Origin: Epiperipatus broadwayi
Taxonomy: Eukaryota; Onychophora; Udeonychophora; Euonychophora; Peripatidae
Direction: 5' to 3'
NCBI GenBank assembly: GCA_028023455.1
Contig: JAQFVV010006221.1
Coordinates: 3,857,166 to 3,921,165 of the forward strand
Length of the DNA: 64,000 nt
Position 1 is the first letter of the stretch. Each line of letters opens with the position of its first letter. The notes under the pieces are model-generated. The model saw only the letters and a list, made by a program, of their open reading frames with translations, was not told where the DNA came from and ran no database searches. The position numbers and the translations under genes are program-made. Of this stretch, positions 11,531 through 23,189 are shown piece by piece.

Positions 11531-12403
11531 ATTGAGAATATTTTCATATATTTCATATTTAATACTGATATTATATTACTATATAAAGTGAATTTTTAAC
11601 TGTCGATTTGGTGATATTATGGTAATTTTCCACCACTGCTATTTGTAAGTAATTTTCATTTTGTTTCTTAATAATTAAATATAGTAGCCTTTTGAGATGT
11701 TTTGATATGTCACCATTACAGGTTATTTTTTATTTTTTAGTGATATTTGTGGTATTATTTTAAAAAAATTGTACGCATTTCAATATATATTTCCTTATTT
11801 TCACTACAAAATATATATATATATAATTTTATATAGTATCTTTTAAGATTTTTTTTTATGTGACCATTTGCACTATAAGACAGGTTTTTATTTTGTAGTG
11901 ATATTTTCAAAAATAATGGTTGGGTTTCCATATATATTTAATGCTTGCTTCTTTTACATTTTCCTTATAAATTATTTTTATTTTCACTAAAAAAAAAAAA
12001 AATTCATAATTTTATATACTACTTTTAAGATGGTTTTAGGTTATTTTTTATTTTTCTTCTTTTGATTGATTGTCTTCTTTTCCATTTTCCTTATAAATTA
12101 TCTTTATTTTCAATAAGAAAAGAATACACTTTTAATTTCATAATTTTATATAGCACCTTTTAATTAAGACATTTTTTACATTGCCATTTCCACTGTATGA
12201 CAGATTTGTACTATATCGGGAAGATTATTCTTTATTGTCTGTTTAATTTTAAAATTACAAATATTTTTTTATAAATTTTTCTGCAATTATTTTGTAGTCA
12301 ATTTGGATTTATAATAATTTTAGTAAATTACTATTAATTTATGTATTTTTTTGTCACATGTATTTTTTTTTTTTGAGGAATGACAAAGATGATGTCATCC
12401 GAC
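11531..12403. other. AT-rich DNA with short internal echoes
   Basis: Repeated short phrases (TTCATAATTTTATATA-CTTTTAAGA, TTTTCCTTATAAATTAT) recur at roughly 100-150 bp spacing between 11640 and 12180, suggesting an old degenerate tandem array. No gene is seen. Confidence 0.4.
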
Positions 12404-12692
12404 ATTTTTTTTACTATGAGATGGCTTCTTTACTATTTTTCTTGCTATGTCTACCCAGTGGCTTCTTTAGTATTATTCTTGCTATGTCTACCAGATGGCT
12501 TCTTTAGTATTATTCTTTCTATGTCTCTACTGGATGGCTTCTTTCATATTTTTCTTGCTATGAGATGGCTTCTTTAGTATTATTTTTGCTATGAGATGGC
12601 TTCTTTAGTATTATTCTTGCTATGTCTTCTTTAGTATTATTCTTGCTATATCTACTGGATGGCTTCTTTAGTATTTTTTTTGCTATGATGTA
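12404..12692 (+). repeat. Degenerate minisatellite
   Basis: About eight imperfect units of roughly 30-45 bp built on GATGGCTTCTTTAGTATTAT followed by TCTTGCTATG, some with TCTAC. Unit lengths vary by omission of short segments. The open frame across it is a by-product of the repeat. Confidence 0.8.
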
Positions 12693-12696
12693 TTAT

Positions 12697-12852
12697 CCCA
12701 AATATGTACTACTCTAATCTTTCTCGATCTTTAACATAATGCCTCCATGTGATCTCCAGACAAATTTTAGTGATTAACTATGTCCGCAAATCACTAGGTG
12801 ATGTTATCTTAAAGATCGGAAGATTAGAGTAGTATGTCTTCAGAATAATATG
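12697..12852. mobile_element. Small foldback/MITE-like element
   Basis: Terminal inverted segments TACTACTCTAATCTTTC-CGATCTTTAA (about 12709-12737) and the complementary block ending AGATTAGAGTAGTA (about 12807-12832) enclose about 70 bp. No coding sequence. It is too short to assign to a superfamily. Confidence 0.6.
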
Positions 12853-13985
12853 TCATAACAAGAAAAATACTAAAGTACCAAAGAGTTAATTAAAAATTCT
12901 ATTGTGGAGTTGAGAACTTTTATGAAACTATGACTCTTCCTTTTTCTTCCCAAAATTAATTTCACAGTTAACAAACTCCCTTTACATATATATTTGTACA
13001 GAAATATTTGTTTGGGATGAAATGTAAAAAAACTTATACATCCACACAGCACTTAAATAAAACTTAACCCTTTATTTCCTGAAGGTTTAGAATTAAAATG
13101 CTGTTAATTATTATCATCATCATATTTGACATTCACATCTAATGCTTGTAGCTATGGACATTGGTTACAATACCCCCATATAATATGCAAAATGAAATTG
13201 TGTTGAATTGCATTAAAATATTTGTTTGCCTATACCAATTTTATTTCATATTCTTAAACATTTAATTTTGTCACTCTCAGCTGTTTTTACCATTATCACA
13301 GACTTCTGAGCTGTTATTACAGTGCCATTCTGGGATATCTTGATATTATCTTTAGTTAGTTTCTATTTATGTTTAATCTGTTTATTGGAATTTGGATTAC
13401 CTTCATCAATTGTAAAGTATAAATTCTGGATCCAATACCATGATGGCTAAAACACTCAATCACAGATTATAAATATACAATGCAGAATGAACACCAGGAA
13501 AGCTACCTTATTTTAAGCACTATATACAACTTACCATTCATAAGATATAATAAGAACAAATTTTTGGCACAATGCAGCCTTGTTTATTTAACATTTATGA
13601 GTCTTAGAGGCCTGAGATTCATAGCACAATTTCCCCATGGTAATCACCTTAATAGATACTTTATACAAGCTCTTCTCCTTTGAGACTTATGGACTACTTT
13701 TGATGACTTTGAGCTTTCAACTATGGATAAGTGCATTGTAGAGATATACATGGAGCATTAAGAACACATTGCCTTCTCATACCAATAACAAAATCCTCTA
13801 TCCACCACTACTATTAGAGTACAACAACATACATCAGCAGCTAAAAATTATCTCATATCTCCAAAAGGATCTGTTTATTGTTTTATATTCATCTTGCAAA
13901 TAAGCATTTTGTTTTTTCTTCATTTCTGTATTAGAAGTATATCCTCATCCTGATTTTGAAGATTGATGCTCATAATCAGATCTAT
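12853..13985. other. AT-rich DNA beside a gag relic
   Basis: No gene recognised. It could include the 3' portion of the minus-strand element whose gag relic lies to the right, but no pol motif is visible. Confidence 0.35.
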
Positions 13986-13989
13986 GGTA

Positions 13990-15010
13990 GTATTTATCTT
14001 GTTTGATGCATGACCCATTTCCAATTCTCTTTATTATATGAGGTCAAGTTGGATTATCAGTCAATCATTTTTTCTCTTTTTTCCCATGTTGTTACTTTTT
14101 GCCTTTCTTCATATTATGATAGTGTGTTTTTTTTCTTTTTGCTTCTCATACCTGATGGCATTTATCCAAGGGTTATTATCCCTTCATGTGTGTAGGTTTT
14201 GTGAAGATTTAAATCCCCCTACTTGCTACTGTCAATAGTACACTTATCTGTAGCTATCAGGATCCTTGTAATATGACTTGGAAAGCTATGCCTTAATATT
14301 TATATAATTTGCAACTCTGACAATGGATCGGCTATTAAGGCTCTCAGTTTTTCCATTTGTTTTCCCAAAAAATGAAGTGTAAGGTTCACCAGATGGATAC
14401 TTTTCATGAGATATCTTATGTTTGATATTCTCCTAATAATCCTCTCTAGTAGCTATTTAATAATGCCTGTTTAAATTCAGCAAAATTTGTAGGGTGGATG
14501 AACAATAAATCCCACCATTCTGTGATACTCCTGAAAATGACTACAGGCTATATATAAATTTGCCTCTTCTATCATAACAGTCAGACTAAAATATTTTTAG
14601 GCTGCTTATATATTCGATAGATGCCTCACCTGCATTGTCTGAAAAGACCCTAATTTATTATACTACAAGATTCAATAGTTGGGGGTCCATATTTATTTCT
14701 TCTTCATTATTTTTTTTATTTTCATTTTTGGGGATGGTCACAGTCATTTTTTCAATCTTCCCATCTTTTCTATTGTCAATCTCTAGTTTTCAATTCTGCC
14801 AACCATTGTTTTATGTTAATCATTATCCCCCTTAATATTTTGTTTTATTTACTTATTGAGATCACTTATTTCTTCTTGCATCAGCTCTAGATGTTTTTTT
14901 GTATTTTGTATATCTATCACTTCTATTGCTTCTTGTAGCTTGTTTTATTTTGCTATCCTGCTCCTCTTTGTTCTTTTTTACATCTTCATAAATATTCTTC
15001 ATCTTGTTAA
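13990..15010 (-). pseudogene. Gag-like relic of a Ty3/gypsy-type element
   Basis: Minus strand with many stops and frameshifts. From the 5' side (about 15000) it encodes a charged coiled coil (IYEDVKKNKEEQDSKIKQ, then after a frameshift LQEAIEVIDIQNTKKHLELM). Next is a Gag-like segment WWDLLFIHPTNFAEFKQALL followed by KYPSGEPYTSFFGK and MEKLRALIADPLSELQII with FPSHITRILIATDKCT. The order tryptophan-rich block, then R/K-rich helices, then the ILRHSFP motif resembles LTR-retrotransposon Gag. No LTRs were found. It is inactive; the family assignment is by motif resemblance only. Confidence 0.5.
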
Positions 15011-15344
15011 TTCAAGTTCCATAATCACTTTCTAACTACTACTACTTCTTTTTTCTTCTTCTTCGTTTTCATTATTATTATTATTAAGTAAAAATTATAA
15101 ACAAAAATATGAATAAATATTAGCAAACAACTAATTTTAACAAATGCCATGAGGTTAATAAGAAAATCATATTAGTATATACATAAATCTCACTGTACAT
15201 ATTAAAATAGGCTTTGATCTGTTGTTCAGATTATATAAAGAAAATTTAGATAGCACATGAAACCTAAAAACAATATCAAAAATATAGGTCTGATATGGTG
15301 GGCGTTTGAATTATTTTATTTAATTCTTATTCATATCTAGATAT

Positions 15345-15890
15345 TATTAATTGTTGAATGTTTAGAAAATTTTAAACTTTATTTACACTTTTCCAAAAAC
15401 AACAACTGTTATATTTACTGAGGCTATAATCTTGAAGATAGTAGGGATCTCTACAGGTGTTTTAACCACAAGCTTACGCTATGGAACTCACAAAGATAAC
15501 ACAGATTAGTAGATGTTTTGAATGACATTATTATCTGCTCCTTTTCCTTCTCGCTGGCGTGACCAGCAACAATACTAACATAGAAGTCAAACTTACTCTT
15601 TTAGATTCTTGGAATATCGCAAGGCAACGCTCTTACCAACTGAGCTTAAAATTCATTATTCAAGAATCTAAAGATATAAATTCAACTCCTAGGCGAGCAA
15701 TGTTATTGGTCAGGCAAGCAACACCTAAAGAAGAGAGGTAGAAGAGAGGTAGAATAAGTTACTAACCTATGTTTTCTTTGTGTATTATTATTAACAGTTT
15801 TTTGTATTTGAAAAAGTTTAAGTAAAGTTTAAAAATTTCTAATCATTCAACATTTAATGATAAAAGACGGAAATAGACCAGCATATATAT
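15345..15890. mobile_element. Two Penelope-like 3' tails, head to head, sharing a tRNA-like segment
   Basis: Around 15630 two tails diverge. The minus-strand tail runs left to about 15350 and the plus-strand tail right to about 15885. Both contain CAAGAATCTAA, a CAGCAACACCT-AAGAAGAG-type block and the ending AAATAAAGTTTAAAATTTTCT or its relative, matching the tails at 25.3 and 26.9 kb that follow GIY-YIG reading frames. The minus strand at 15650-15580 has a tRNA-like A box (GCTCAGTTGGTAAGAGCG). Confidence 0.6.
15580..15652 (-). other. tRNA-like segment (pol III A box)
   Basis: Minus strand AAGCTCAGTTGGTAAGAGCG is an excellent tRNA D-arm/A box. A weak B box (AGTTTGACTTC) follows about 40 bases later. 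The anticodon region contains the extra CAAGAATCTAA seen in the related segments at 25.5 and 26.6 kb. It is not a functional tRNA. Confidence 0.5.
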
Positions 15891-15947
15891 TATCACATTT
15901 AAAAAACTATCATCACAAGCTAAACATATTTGTTTAAGAATTTATAT

Positions 15948-16058
15948 GTCTTGCATTGGTGGTCGAGAAGTCAGCGCGACTGTCTTGCACTTGCAGGCAG
16001 TTGCCCGGGTTGCGGGTTCGCGTCCCGGCCGGTGCTATGACACTTAAAAAAAAAAAAC
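15948..16058 (+). mobile_element. tRNA-derived SINE
   Basis: Reads TCTTGCATTGGTGGTCGAGA (A box: GGTGGTCGAGAAGTCAGCG) and then GCGGGTTCGCGTCCCGGCC (B box GGTTCGCGTCC), ending GACACTT plus poly-A. The whole element is about 110 bp, barely more than a tRNA body. Related copies lie at 16.7, 30.3, 36.1 and 52.8 kb. Confidence 0.85.
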
Positions 16059-16677
16059 TTAAAATTTATGATAGATTTTATGACCAAAAAAAACTTTTAA
16101 AAATTAACAATGTGAAACCTTTATTTAATTAATTATTAACTATTTTAAACTAACAATGACTATTATATCAAAAGCATTTAAAATATTGTAATCCTTTTTT
16201 TTTTAATGTTAAACAAAATATATTAACTCTTAATTAATAAATAACTCTTAAACGTTAACGATAAAACCAAAAAAATACGAGTTCACGAAAAGCTCAGTAA
16301 AAACAACTACTTATAAATTGTAGTATTTCAAGGTTAATAAACTTCTCTATACTGTTAAAAAAAAAAAAAGATTTATGTAATATGAACTTTAAACTAATGT
16401 TAAGAAATACACTATGTTGTGAAAATAATAATGGCGGGGGAAGAGGATTGTGCTTTTAATACTCTTTATTAGTAAATATTAATGACAATCAGAATTTTTA
16501 ATATTATATATAAAAAGGTATATTCTCACTAATTGGAGTAAATATATAACTATTTAACCAGACGGCAGGCACAAGAAAGAGAATAAGATATATATATTTG
16601 ATATAATGTTTCTGCTACAATTTTTTTTTTTTTTTAGTTTTTAGTAAAAAACCAAAATATAGTAGAAATAATATATA
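16059..16677. other. AT-rich DNA between two SINEs
   Basis: No gene or structured repeat recognised. Confidence 0.4.
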
Positions 16678-16692
16678 AAGAAGAGAAAATAG

Positions 16693-16804
16693 GTCTTGCA
16701 TGGGTGGTCGAGAGGTCAGCGCGACTGCCTTCCACTTGCAAGCAGTTGCCCGGGTTGCGGGTTCGCGTCCCGGCCGATGCAATGACACTTAAAAAAAAAA
16801 AAAA
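16693..16804 (+). mobile_element. tRNA-derived SINE with 15-bp target duplication
   Basis: Same family as the copy at 15948, with A box GGTGGTCGAGAGGTCAGCG and B box GGGTTCGCGTCCC, ending in poly-A. The flanks AAGAAGAGAAAATAG at 16678-16692 and 16803-16817 are identical. This is a 15-bp TSD and shows retroposition by an L1- or RTE-type machinery. Confidence 0.93.
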
Positions 16805-16939
16805 GAAGAGAAAATAGAAAATAATTTATTAAAGAGAGTCTAGAAAGTTTGAATTTTTAAAGATAAAGAAACTCAGAGGCTTGATATATAAGGAAGTTAT
16901 TTTTCTTTTAATGAAAAAATATTTAAACCCACTAAAATA

Positions 16940-17690
16940 TCGCATGCTCACTATTTCCTATGTTTAAACAAAACTGTAGCAAACTGTATGGAGAGTTTTC
17001 TACTGTTTTAACAGCTTGTGTGATCATAGGAAATGGTGATCATATGTTGTTTTGGGGATTTTATGCCACTCCTGTTCATAGTATGACTATGACTGCAGCT
17101 TTTAAAAAACCAAAGGCACCAAAATGTATAGATACTAAATTGGGTTCAGATCTATATGACTATACAGGCAAATGAGCTTGAATTGAAAACATTATTGTGT
17201 TTTCATCTTGGCTCTTAGCTTTATTGTTAAGTAAACAGGTAAAAACAGTAGCAAACAACTACTGTTTTAACAGCTTGTGTAATCATAGGAAATGGTGATC
17301 ATGTGATGTTTTGATGATTTTATGTCACCCCTATTCATAGTATGATGATGATTGTGGTTTTCAAAAAACAAAAAATAATAAAATATATAGATATTAAATT
17401 GGATTCAGATCTATATGACTATACAGGCAAATCAGCTTGAATTGAAAACATTATTGTGTTTTCATCTTCTCTTAGCTTTTATAGTTAAAGGAGGTTGTTA
17501 GAGAATTGCATTGGATTCTAAGATCTAGGTGCAGTGCTCTCTCATGGCCTTCATGATAGAAACTAACTTGGGGATATTGAATGAGTGGGCCCTAGATAGA
17601 GATTTTATGGACAAAACTTTTTCCACCCATTGATTACCAAGTCTTGCACTGGGTGGCACTACTGTATGAAGAGTTTGCTGCTGAAAAAAT
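16940..17690. repeat. Family-1 repeat, internally duplicated and decayed
   Basis: The arm segment TTTTAACAGCTTGTGT-ATCATAGGAAATGGTGATCA to the TCAGATCTATATGACTATAC block occurs at 16998-17190 and again at 17260-17440. The rest of the arm follows (GATTCTAAGATCTAGGTGCA, AGAAACTAACTTGGGGATAT, CATTGATTACCAAG, then GAGTTTGCTGC). The hammerhead portion at 17535-17575 is badly decayed. Confidence 0.7.
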
Positions 17691-18149
17691 ATAGTTACCA
17701 TTACTATTTTTAACCATTATCAGTCTACTGCAAGATGAATATCTATTCAAGTTTCATTTAGTTTCTCCAATACATAGCCTCCATTCTATACATTTAATCA
17801 AAGTACTTTATTTCATTTATTCAGCTCACATTCTCTTTCTATGGTTTTTACAATCTACTTTTGATATCTTCTTTTTACTCGTAACATATATCTTTCTATA
17901 ATCTGCTAGGTAAGCTATTGCTCTTCTGTTAAATGTCTAAGTATTAGATCCATAAGCAAGAATAACTAAAAATATTCACTAAAAACATTTCTTTCAAACA
18001 CTTAAGCATATTTCCTTTTAATATTACAACTTTTTACAAATGATTCCATCCAATGTTAATTCTATAATTAATGTTATCCATTTTGTTTCTGATCAAATAT
18101 TCAGTACAACAATTATTTGTCCATAAAGTTATTATATATATGTTCTTAA

Positions 18150-18650
18150 TATAATTAAGACAATAAACATAACATGATCACCATTTCTTATGTTTGCTTA
18201 TAACTGTTATTAAAACAGGCAAAACTGTCTATACATATTACCAATCCTGCAAAATAGGATAGTGGTGGTTATGATTATTAAAGAACCAAGGAACCAAAAT
18301 GTATGGGTACTGAACTGAGTTCAGATCTATATGACTATATAAGCTAATGAGCTTGGATTAAAAATATATACTATTTTCAATTTAAGACTCATAGTTTTGT
18401 AGTTAAGTAGAGATAAAAGGTGGCTGCTGGAGGGTTGCATTAGATCCTAAGATTTAGGTGCAGTGAATTCAGATCCAAGGCTTCTCACTCACAAAAGCCA
18501 CAAGCCAGAAACTTGTCTGGGGATATTGGATGAGTAGGCACTAAGTGGGGGCTTTATGCACAAGCCTTCTGGTATCCATTGATTACTCTGGTTTGCACTG
18601 ATTGGCAATAATGTATAGAGACTTTTGCCTGTTTTAATATACTTAATAAA
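18150..18650 (+). repeat. Family-1 repeat inserted in a non-LTR relic
   Basis: Begins near ACATGATCACCATTTCTTATG and TTATTAAAACAGGCAAAACT (18170-18225), then lacks most of the left arm. It carries the right arm with the ATAGGATAGTGGTG and GACTATATAAGCTAATGAGC blocks, the hammerhead segment, GGATATTGGATGAGTAGGCA and TCTGGTATCCATTGATTACT. It splits the reverse transcriptase relic, so it is the younger of the two. Confidence 0.75.
18472..18530 (+). ncRNA. Hammerhead relic (family 1)
   Basis: Keeps the outer stem ATCCAA/TTGGAT, stem II AGCC/GCC around ACAA, GAAAC and TC before the cleavage point. The core reads CTCACAA (G5 and G8 changed), so it should be inactive. Confidence 0.45.
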
Positions 18651-20600
18651 GTAATCAATTGAAATAAGATTGAAATAAACAACTAATTATATTTACAATT
18701 ATTTAATTATCAATACAGCTCTCATCTTTTATTGAGATCTTTCATATAGTTTTACTTTATTTATTTATATATATGTCATTTATATTGTTTTAAGGTGATT
18801 AGTGTCCAATGTAAATTAATAAGTCATGTGATGTATAAAACTTTATATTTTGAAAAAAATCTCAATAAGAGATGAAAATCAGGTTGACAATTAAATAATT
18901 GTAAACATAATTAGTTGTTTATTTCAATCTTATTTAGGTTATTATATTAAGTATCTGTGTTAATAATTTGACCTTGTAGCTATTAACTTTTTTAAATGTA
19001 TGATTTCCAATCTTTATTCTTTCATCTGAAAACATCTATTGAATATTATATTAATCTATTTTAGCATATACTTTTAGTCCTACTTTCTGACATTTATCTA
19101 ACTCTTACATTTTCTGAAACTTTAAAGCCTTGTTTGCAAAAACAGAGTATTATCTGCAATATTCAAAACCAATAAATAACTTTCATGCATTTTTATTTTC
19201 TTAGCATGTGGAATTATCCTATAATATACTTTATCATTCTTAGATCTTTTTAGAGTTAATGTGTAATGTAATCATTGCTTTTGCATTTTGATAAATATTT
19301 TCAGAATATGGAAACATTCTGGCTCTATATTTTGATAATCCAAAGTTTCAATTATTATAATTTCTAAGATACTTTTCATCCTCTTTATTCTTATCAATGG
19401 TCAAATTAGATATATGTAATTTTTGAATTAAGTATAATTGATTATTAATAATATTCTTCATTAAATATCCATATTACTATTGCATTTTTCCAGTCATCTG
19501 ATATAATATGTGTTATATAATTTTGTGAACATTATTTTCATTTTTTCATCTCCTTCTTTTAAAATATCAACAATAATTTCATCATTTCATGTAGCCTTTC
19601 CCTTTTTCCTACATTTAATCATATGTTTAATCTTTTCATTTGTGCTTGGAAATTCAGATGATCTAGTAATTGTTTTCACTTTCTCTATTACTACATAATT
19701 CTAGAACTTCTCCACATATTTCATTTTGGCCTTTTTTTTAGTAATAATTTCATTTTTTTTCTTCTTATCACTGGACCAACTTTTTATCCTACTGCCTTGA
19801 TGTTGTTTTATACTTTGGGAAATATTATTCTCTTCTATAGCTCTCCTTTCTATTCACTTATATGTATCCTTATTAACTCTTTTCACATCATTTTACAGAG
19901 CTCCAGATATTCAATTTTTACATATTTTTATATTTCTTTTTTTTCATACGTTGTCCTCTATCAATTGACAATTTATGGGTGGATTTCTACTTTTTTTGTA
20001 CCAACTATTTATTTATTTATTTGCACTTATTAATAGACTATCAGTTTTTATATTGATCCGTGGAAAGCCCAAATCATATTGAAAGTCCAGTTAATGATTA
20101 GTAAGTTCTAATTTAAATTGATTAGAATGTATTTAAAAGTTATGAATATCAATTGTTGATAGTGTCTTTTCAATAGTTTCTGTCTCTTTAATTTTGCTTT
20201 AAAAGACATTTTTATCTCATTAATCAATGATTACTTCTTGTTTTGAATTATTAGAAATGTTGCAATCTTGAAATATGTATTTTTTATTAAGCAAAATATA
20301 ATCCAATTCTGTAGTACCTTTATTTGAGTATTTCTATGATCTATTTTCATTTAGCTTTTTTTAAAAAAAAAAATTCATAGCATATATTGCTTTCTTTTTT
20401 TGCAAATTCTACCAAGACCTCATCTCTTATTTCTGACACCATTACCAAATTTATCCAGGGCATTTTCATTTTTTAATCATTTTCTAATTTTGGTATTAAA
20501 GTCTGCTACGACAACATTGAAAGTTGTTTTACAATGTACAGTATTTTGTACATTATATAAAATTCCTCTATTTCTTCATCACAATTAAAATTTATTGAAG

Positions 20601-22069
20601 CATAATCCTGAATTACATGAATTTAATATCTTCCATTAAATTGAATAATTAATCTTGTCACTCTAACTGATACATAATCAGTTTCTATAGCATCGTTCTT
20701 CCATTTTTTATTTATAATAAATACCACTTAATTTGTGTTATGTATATGTTCAATTTTCAATCAATTGTTCATCTTATCTCTTAATTTTATAAAGTTTAAT
20801 AATACCCATTTAATATTAAACAATTCTTTATCCAGTAATCTTGAATGTTATCTGCAATTATAAGTTACTAAATAAAATATCATCAAAGAGCAGCCTGGGT
20901 CTTGAATCAGAAGATTTTTAGCACCCTTTGCTTTTGAATGCTGCCTTTGTTGAAGCTGTTACAGCCCTTCTGTGAATAAAAGCTTAATTTCATTTTGTCA
21001 GCCATATTTGTAAATATCAGTCATTCATCTATACCTTCATTCTGTTGTTGTACTATCAGGCATTGAGATGAAAGACCATGGTATAGCTTAATCCTAAATT
21101 CTGTGGTAAAACCCAATAACTCACTATGCTGGTTTATGCATGTTAGTGAGCAGTTCATCTGTATTTATTTAATATATAAATAATCACATAATAGTGAGAG
21201 TTCCAACCACAAGCATGTATGGAGTTGTTATTAGGAATTTGTTTTATGCAGTTCTTCTAAGTCTTTAAACAGAAATCAAAAAGTCTCCTTTCATTAACTG
21301 TAAGCTATTTGCCTTTTAATCAATTACAGAGCTAATTAATATATTTAACATTTTTAAAGATCATTATATATCTGAGCAAAGAAGAATTAATCTAAATAAT
21401 TTTACCTATAGTTAATTGATGTCAAAGAAAAGCTATTATCAATATTAACAAATTGCATACAAATAATGATTCAATAAAACAATTTATGGGTGGGGTTTTT
21501 TTTTAAAAAAAAGCTTGATTCACACATTATAAATTTTATTTTTGAAGAGATAAACTAATGATGATATGGGGAATGAAATTTTTGCTCACTGTAGCAGCAA
21601 TGTCGAAAATTATTTTAATTTGTAGATTTACTTAAGTAGGATATGACAACTTTAAAGAATTCAGATAAAGAAAATTGATATAGCTTATGAATAAACTAAA
21701 GATGCTTGCATAAAATTTTAAAATTAAAAAATAATGAAATGCAATTGTTGTAAAAAAAACTTTCAATTTTTCAAAAGTCGTGATTTAATCATTTTAAACT
21801 ATCACTTATCACAAATAGTCTGTGATGCACATAATTATAAAGTGATATCACTGCTAAATAAAAAGTACGCAAAAGCTATTCAAGAATTGCTTTAGATTCT
21901 AATCATAACTCAGGGATGATGAATATCAGAAACTGTTTAAATAACTACTATAAAAACTCAGGCAGACACTCAAAAGTAATTTTAAAAATTACTAAGTGAT
22001 AAGTACAGCTAAGCTTTTAACTAAAGACATTATTGGAACTTTTTAAAAAGTAAGTAATTAAACCATATG
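20601..22069. other. AT-rich DNA, no gene seen
   Basis: The left end may hold the 5' remains of the non-LTR relic. From about 20880 nothing recognisable. Confidence 0.35.
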
Positions 22070-22177
22070 TTATTAAAACATGCAAAACTCACTATACCTA
22101 TTGCCACACACAGCAAGCTAGAGTAATCAATGGATGCCAGAAGGCTTGTGCATAAAATCCCCATCTAGTGCCTACTC

Positions 22178-22235
22178 ATCCAATATCCCCAGACCAGTTT
22201 CTGGCTTGTGGCCTGGTCAGTGAGGAACCTTGGAT
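22178..22235 (-). ncRNA. Hammerhead relic (family 1)
   Basis: Minus strand: outer stem ATCCAA/TTGGAT, inner TCCTCA/TGGGGA, core CTGACCA (G8 changed to C), stem II GGCC-ACAA-GCC, GAAAC, stem III palindrome ACTGGT, then C. The fold is complete but the core is damaged at G8. Confidence 0.5.
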
Positions 22236-22631
22236 CTGAGAGCACTGCATCTATATCTTAGGATCTAATGCAACACTCCAGCAGCCACCTTTTATCTCCA
22301 TTTAGTTACAAAACTATGAGTCTTAAACTGAAAACACCTTAATGTTTTCAATCCAAGCCCATTAGCTTATATAGTCATATCGGTCTGAACTCAGTTCAAT
22401 ACCCATACATTTTGGTGTCTTGGGTTCTTTAATAATCATAGCCACCACTATTCTATTAGGCAGGATTGGTTTTAAGCCAATAAACATCACATGACCACCA
22501 CTTCTTATGCTTGTGTATAACTGTTGTTAAAACAGGCAAAACTCACTATACGTATTACCACACACAGCAAGCTAGAATAATCAATGGATGCCAGAAGGCT
22601 TGTGCATAAAATCCCCATCTAGTGCCTACTC

Positions 22632-22691
22632 ATCCAATATCCCCAGACTAGTTTTTGGCTTGTGGCCTTCATCAGTGAGGAGCCCCTGGAT
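22632..22691 (-). ncRNA. Hammerhead relic (family 1), core CTGATGA intact
   Basis: Minus strand: CCTCA, CTGATGA, stem II GGCC-ACAA-GCC, then AAAAAC in place of GAAAC (G12 changed to A), palindrome ACTAGT, C, TGGGGA and TTGGAT. One core substitution separates it from a complete ribozyme. Confidence 0.55.
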
Positions 22692-23189
22692 CTGAGAGCA
22701 CTGCGCCTAGATCTTAGGATATTGGAAGAGTAGGCACTAGATGGGGATTTTATGCACAAGCCTTCTGGCATCCATTGATTACTCTAGCTTGCTGTGTGTG
22801 GCAATACATATAATGAGTTTTGCCTATTTTAATAACAGTTATAAGCAAGCATAAGAAGTGGTGATCATGTGATGTTTATTGGCTTAATCCATAGAGAAAG
22901 TCTTACATGATAGGAAAGTATTTTAAAAATTCATGGAGATAAAAATAAGTGATCAGTGGCAAATAAGTAGTCATTCCAAACAAAAAAAGAAATTATAATA
23001 ATAATAGACTTAGAGATGAGATTTTCAATGCTATACAAAGCAATCTATAAACAACTAATATGTGCATGTATATAACATACTGATCAATTATTCTATTTGA
23101 TTGCTGGCGGGGGGTATCTTTTAACTTCTGCAACAAACTTTTCCTTTTGAAAAATCTTTAATATTTTGTGTAATTGTAGCTGTCTATTG

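Larger units (their letters stand above)
17691..20600 (-). pseudogene. Decayed APE-type non-LTR retrotransposon (EN + RT)
   Basis: Long minus-strand relic with scattered stops. From its 5' side, an AP-endonuclease segment near 20530-20380 reads FNVVVADFNTKIRK and then ALDKFGNGVRNKR with VEFAKKESNICYE (family pattern GDFNA-IG and FG-GERN). Near 19600-19500, the linker before RT reads DEIIVDILKEGDEKMKIMF with TKLYN. Near 19150, NIADNTLFLQT stands for the YADDT catalytic box with one aspartate lost. Near 17700-18060 is the tail shared with the elements at 8.0 and 60.2 kb, ending CTTGCAGTAGACTGATAATGG. A family-1 repeat interrupts it at 18150-18650. Probably the same family as the 8.0 and 60.2 kb fragments, much older, and inactive. 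Confidence 0.75.
22070..22890. repeat. Family-1 tandem dimer followed by an inverted arm
   Basis: The block TTAAAAC-TGCAAAACTCACTATAC with GCCACACACAGCAAGCTAGA starts at about 22074 and again at about 22528. The following 200-400 bp agree in the same orientation, giving a period of 454 bp between the two hammerhead segments (22178 and 22632, both minus). At about 22720 the sequence turns back into the reverse complement (GGAAGAGTAGGCACTAGATG to ATAATGAGTTTTGCC), making a foldback at the right-hand side. Confidence 0.8.

Noticed and set aside
12380-12577. Hydrophobic open frame resembling a membrane protein
   Set aside because: Produced by translation of the GATGGCTTCTTTAG minisatellite.
14010-14238. 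Hydrophobic plus-strand frames
   Set aside because: Antisense to the minus-strand gag-like relic; T-rich DNA gives leucine/phenylalanine runs by chance.
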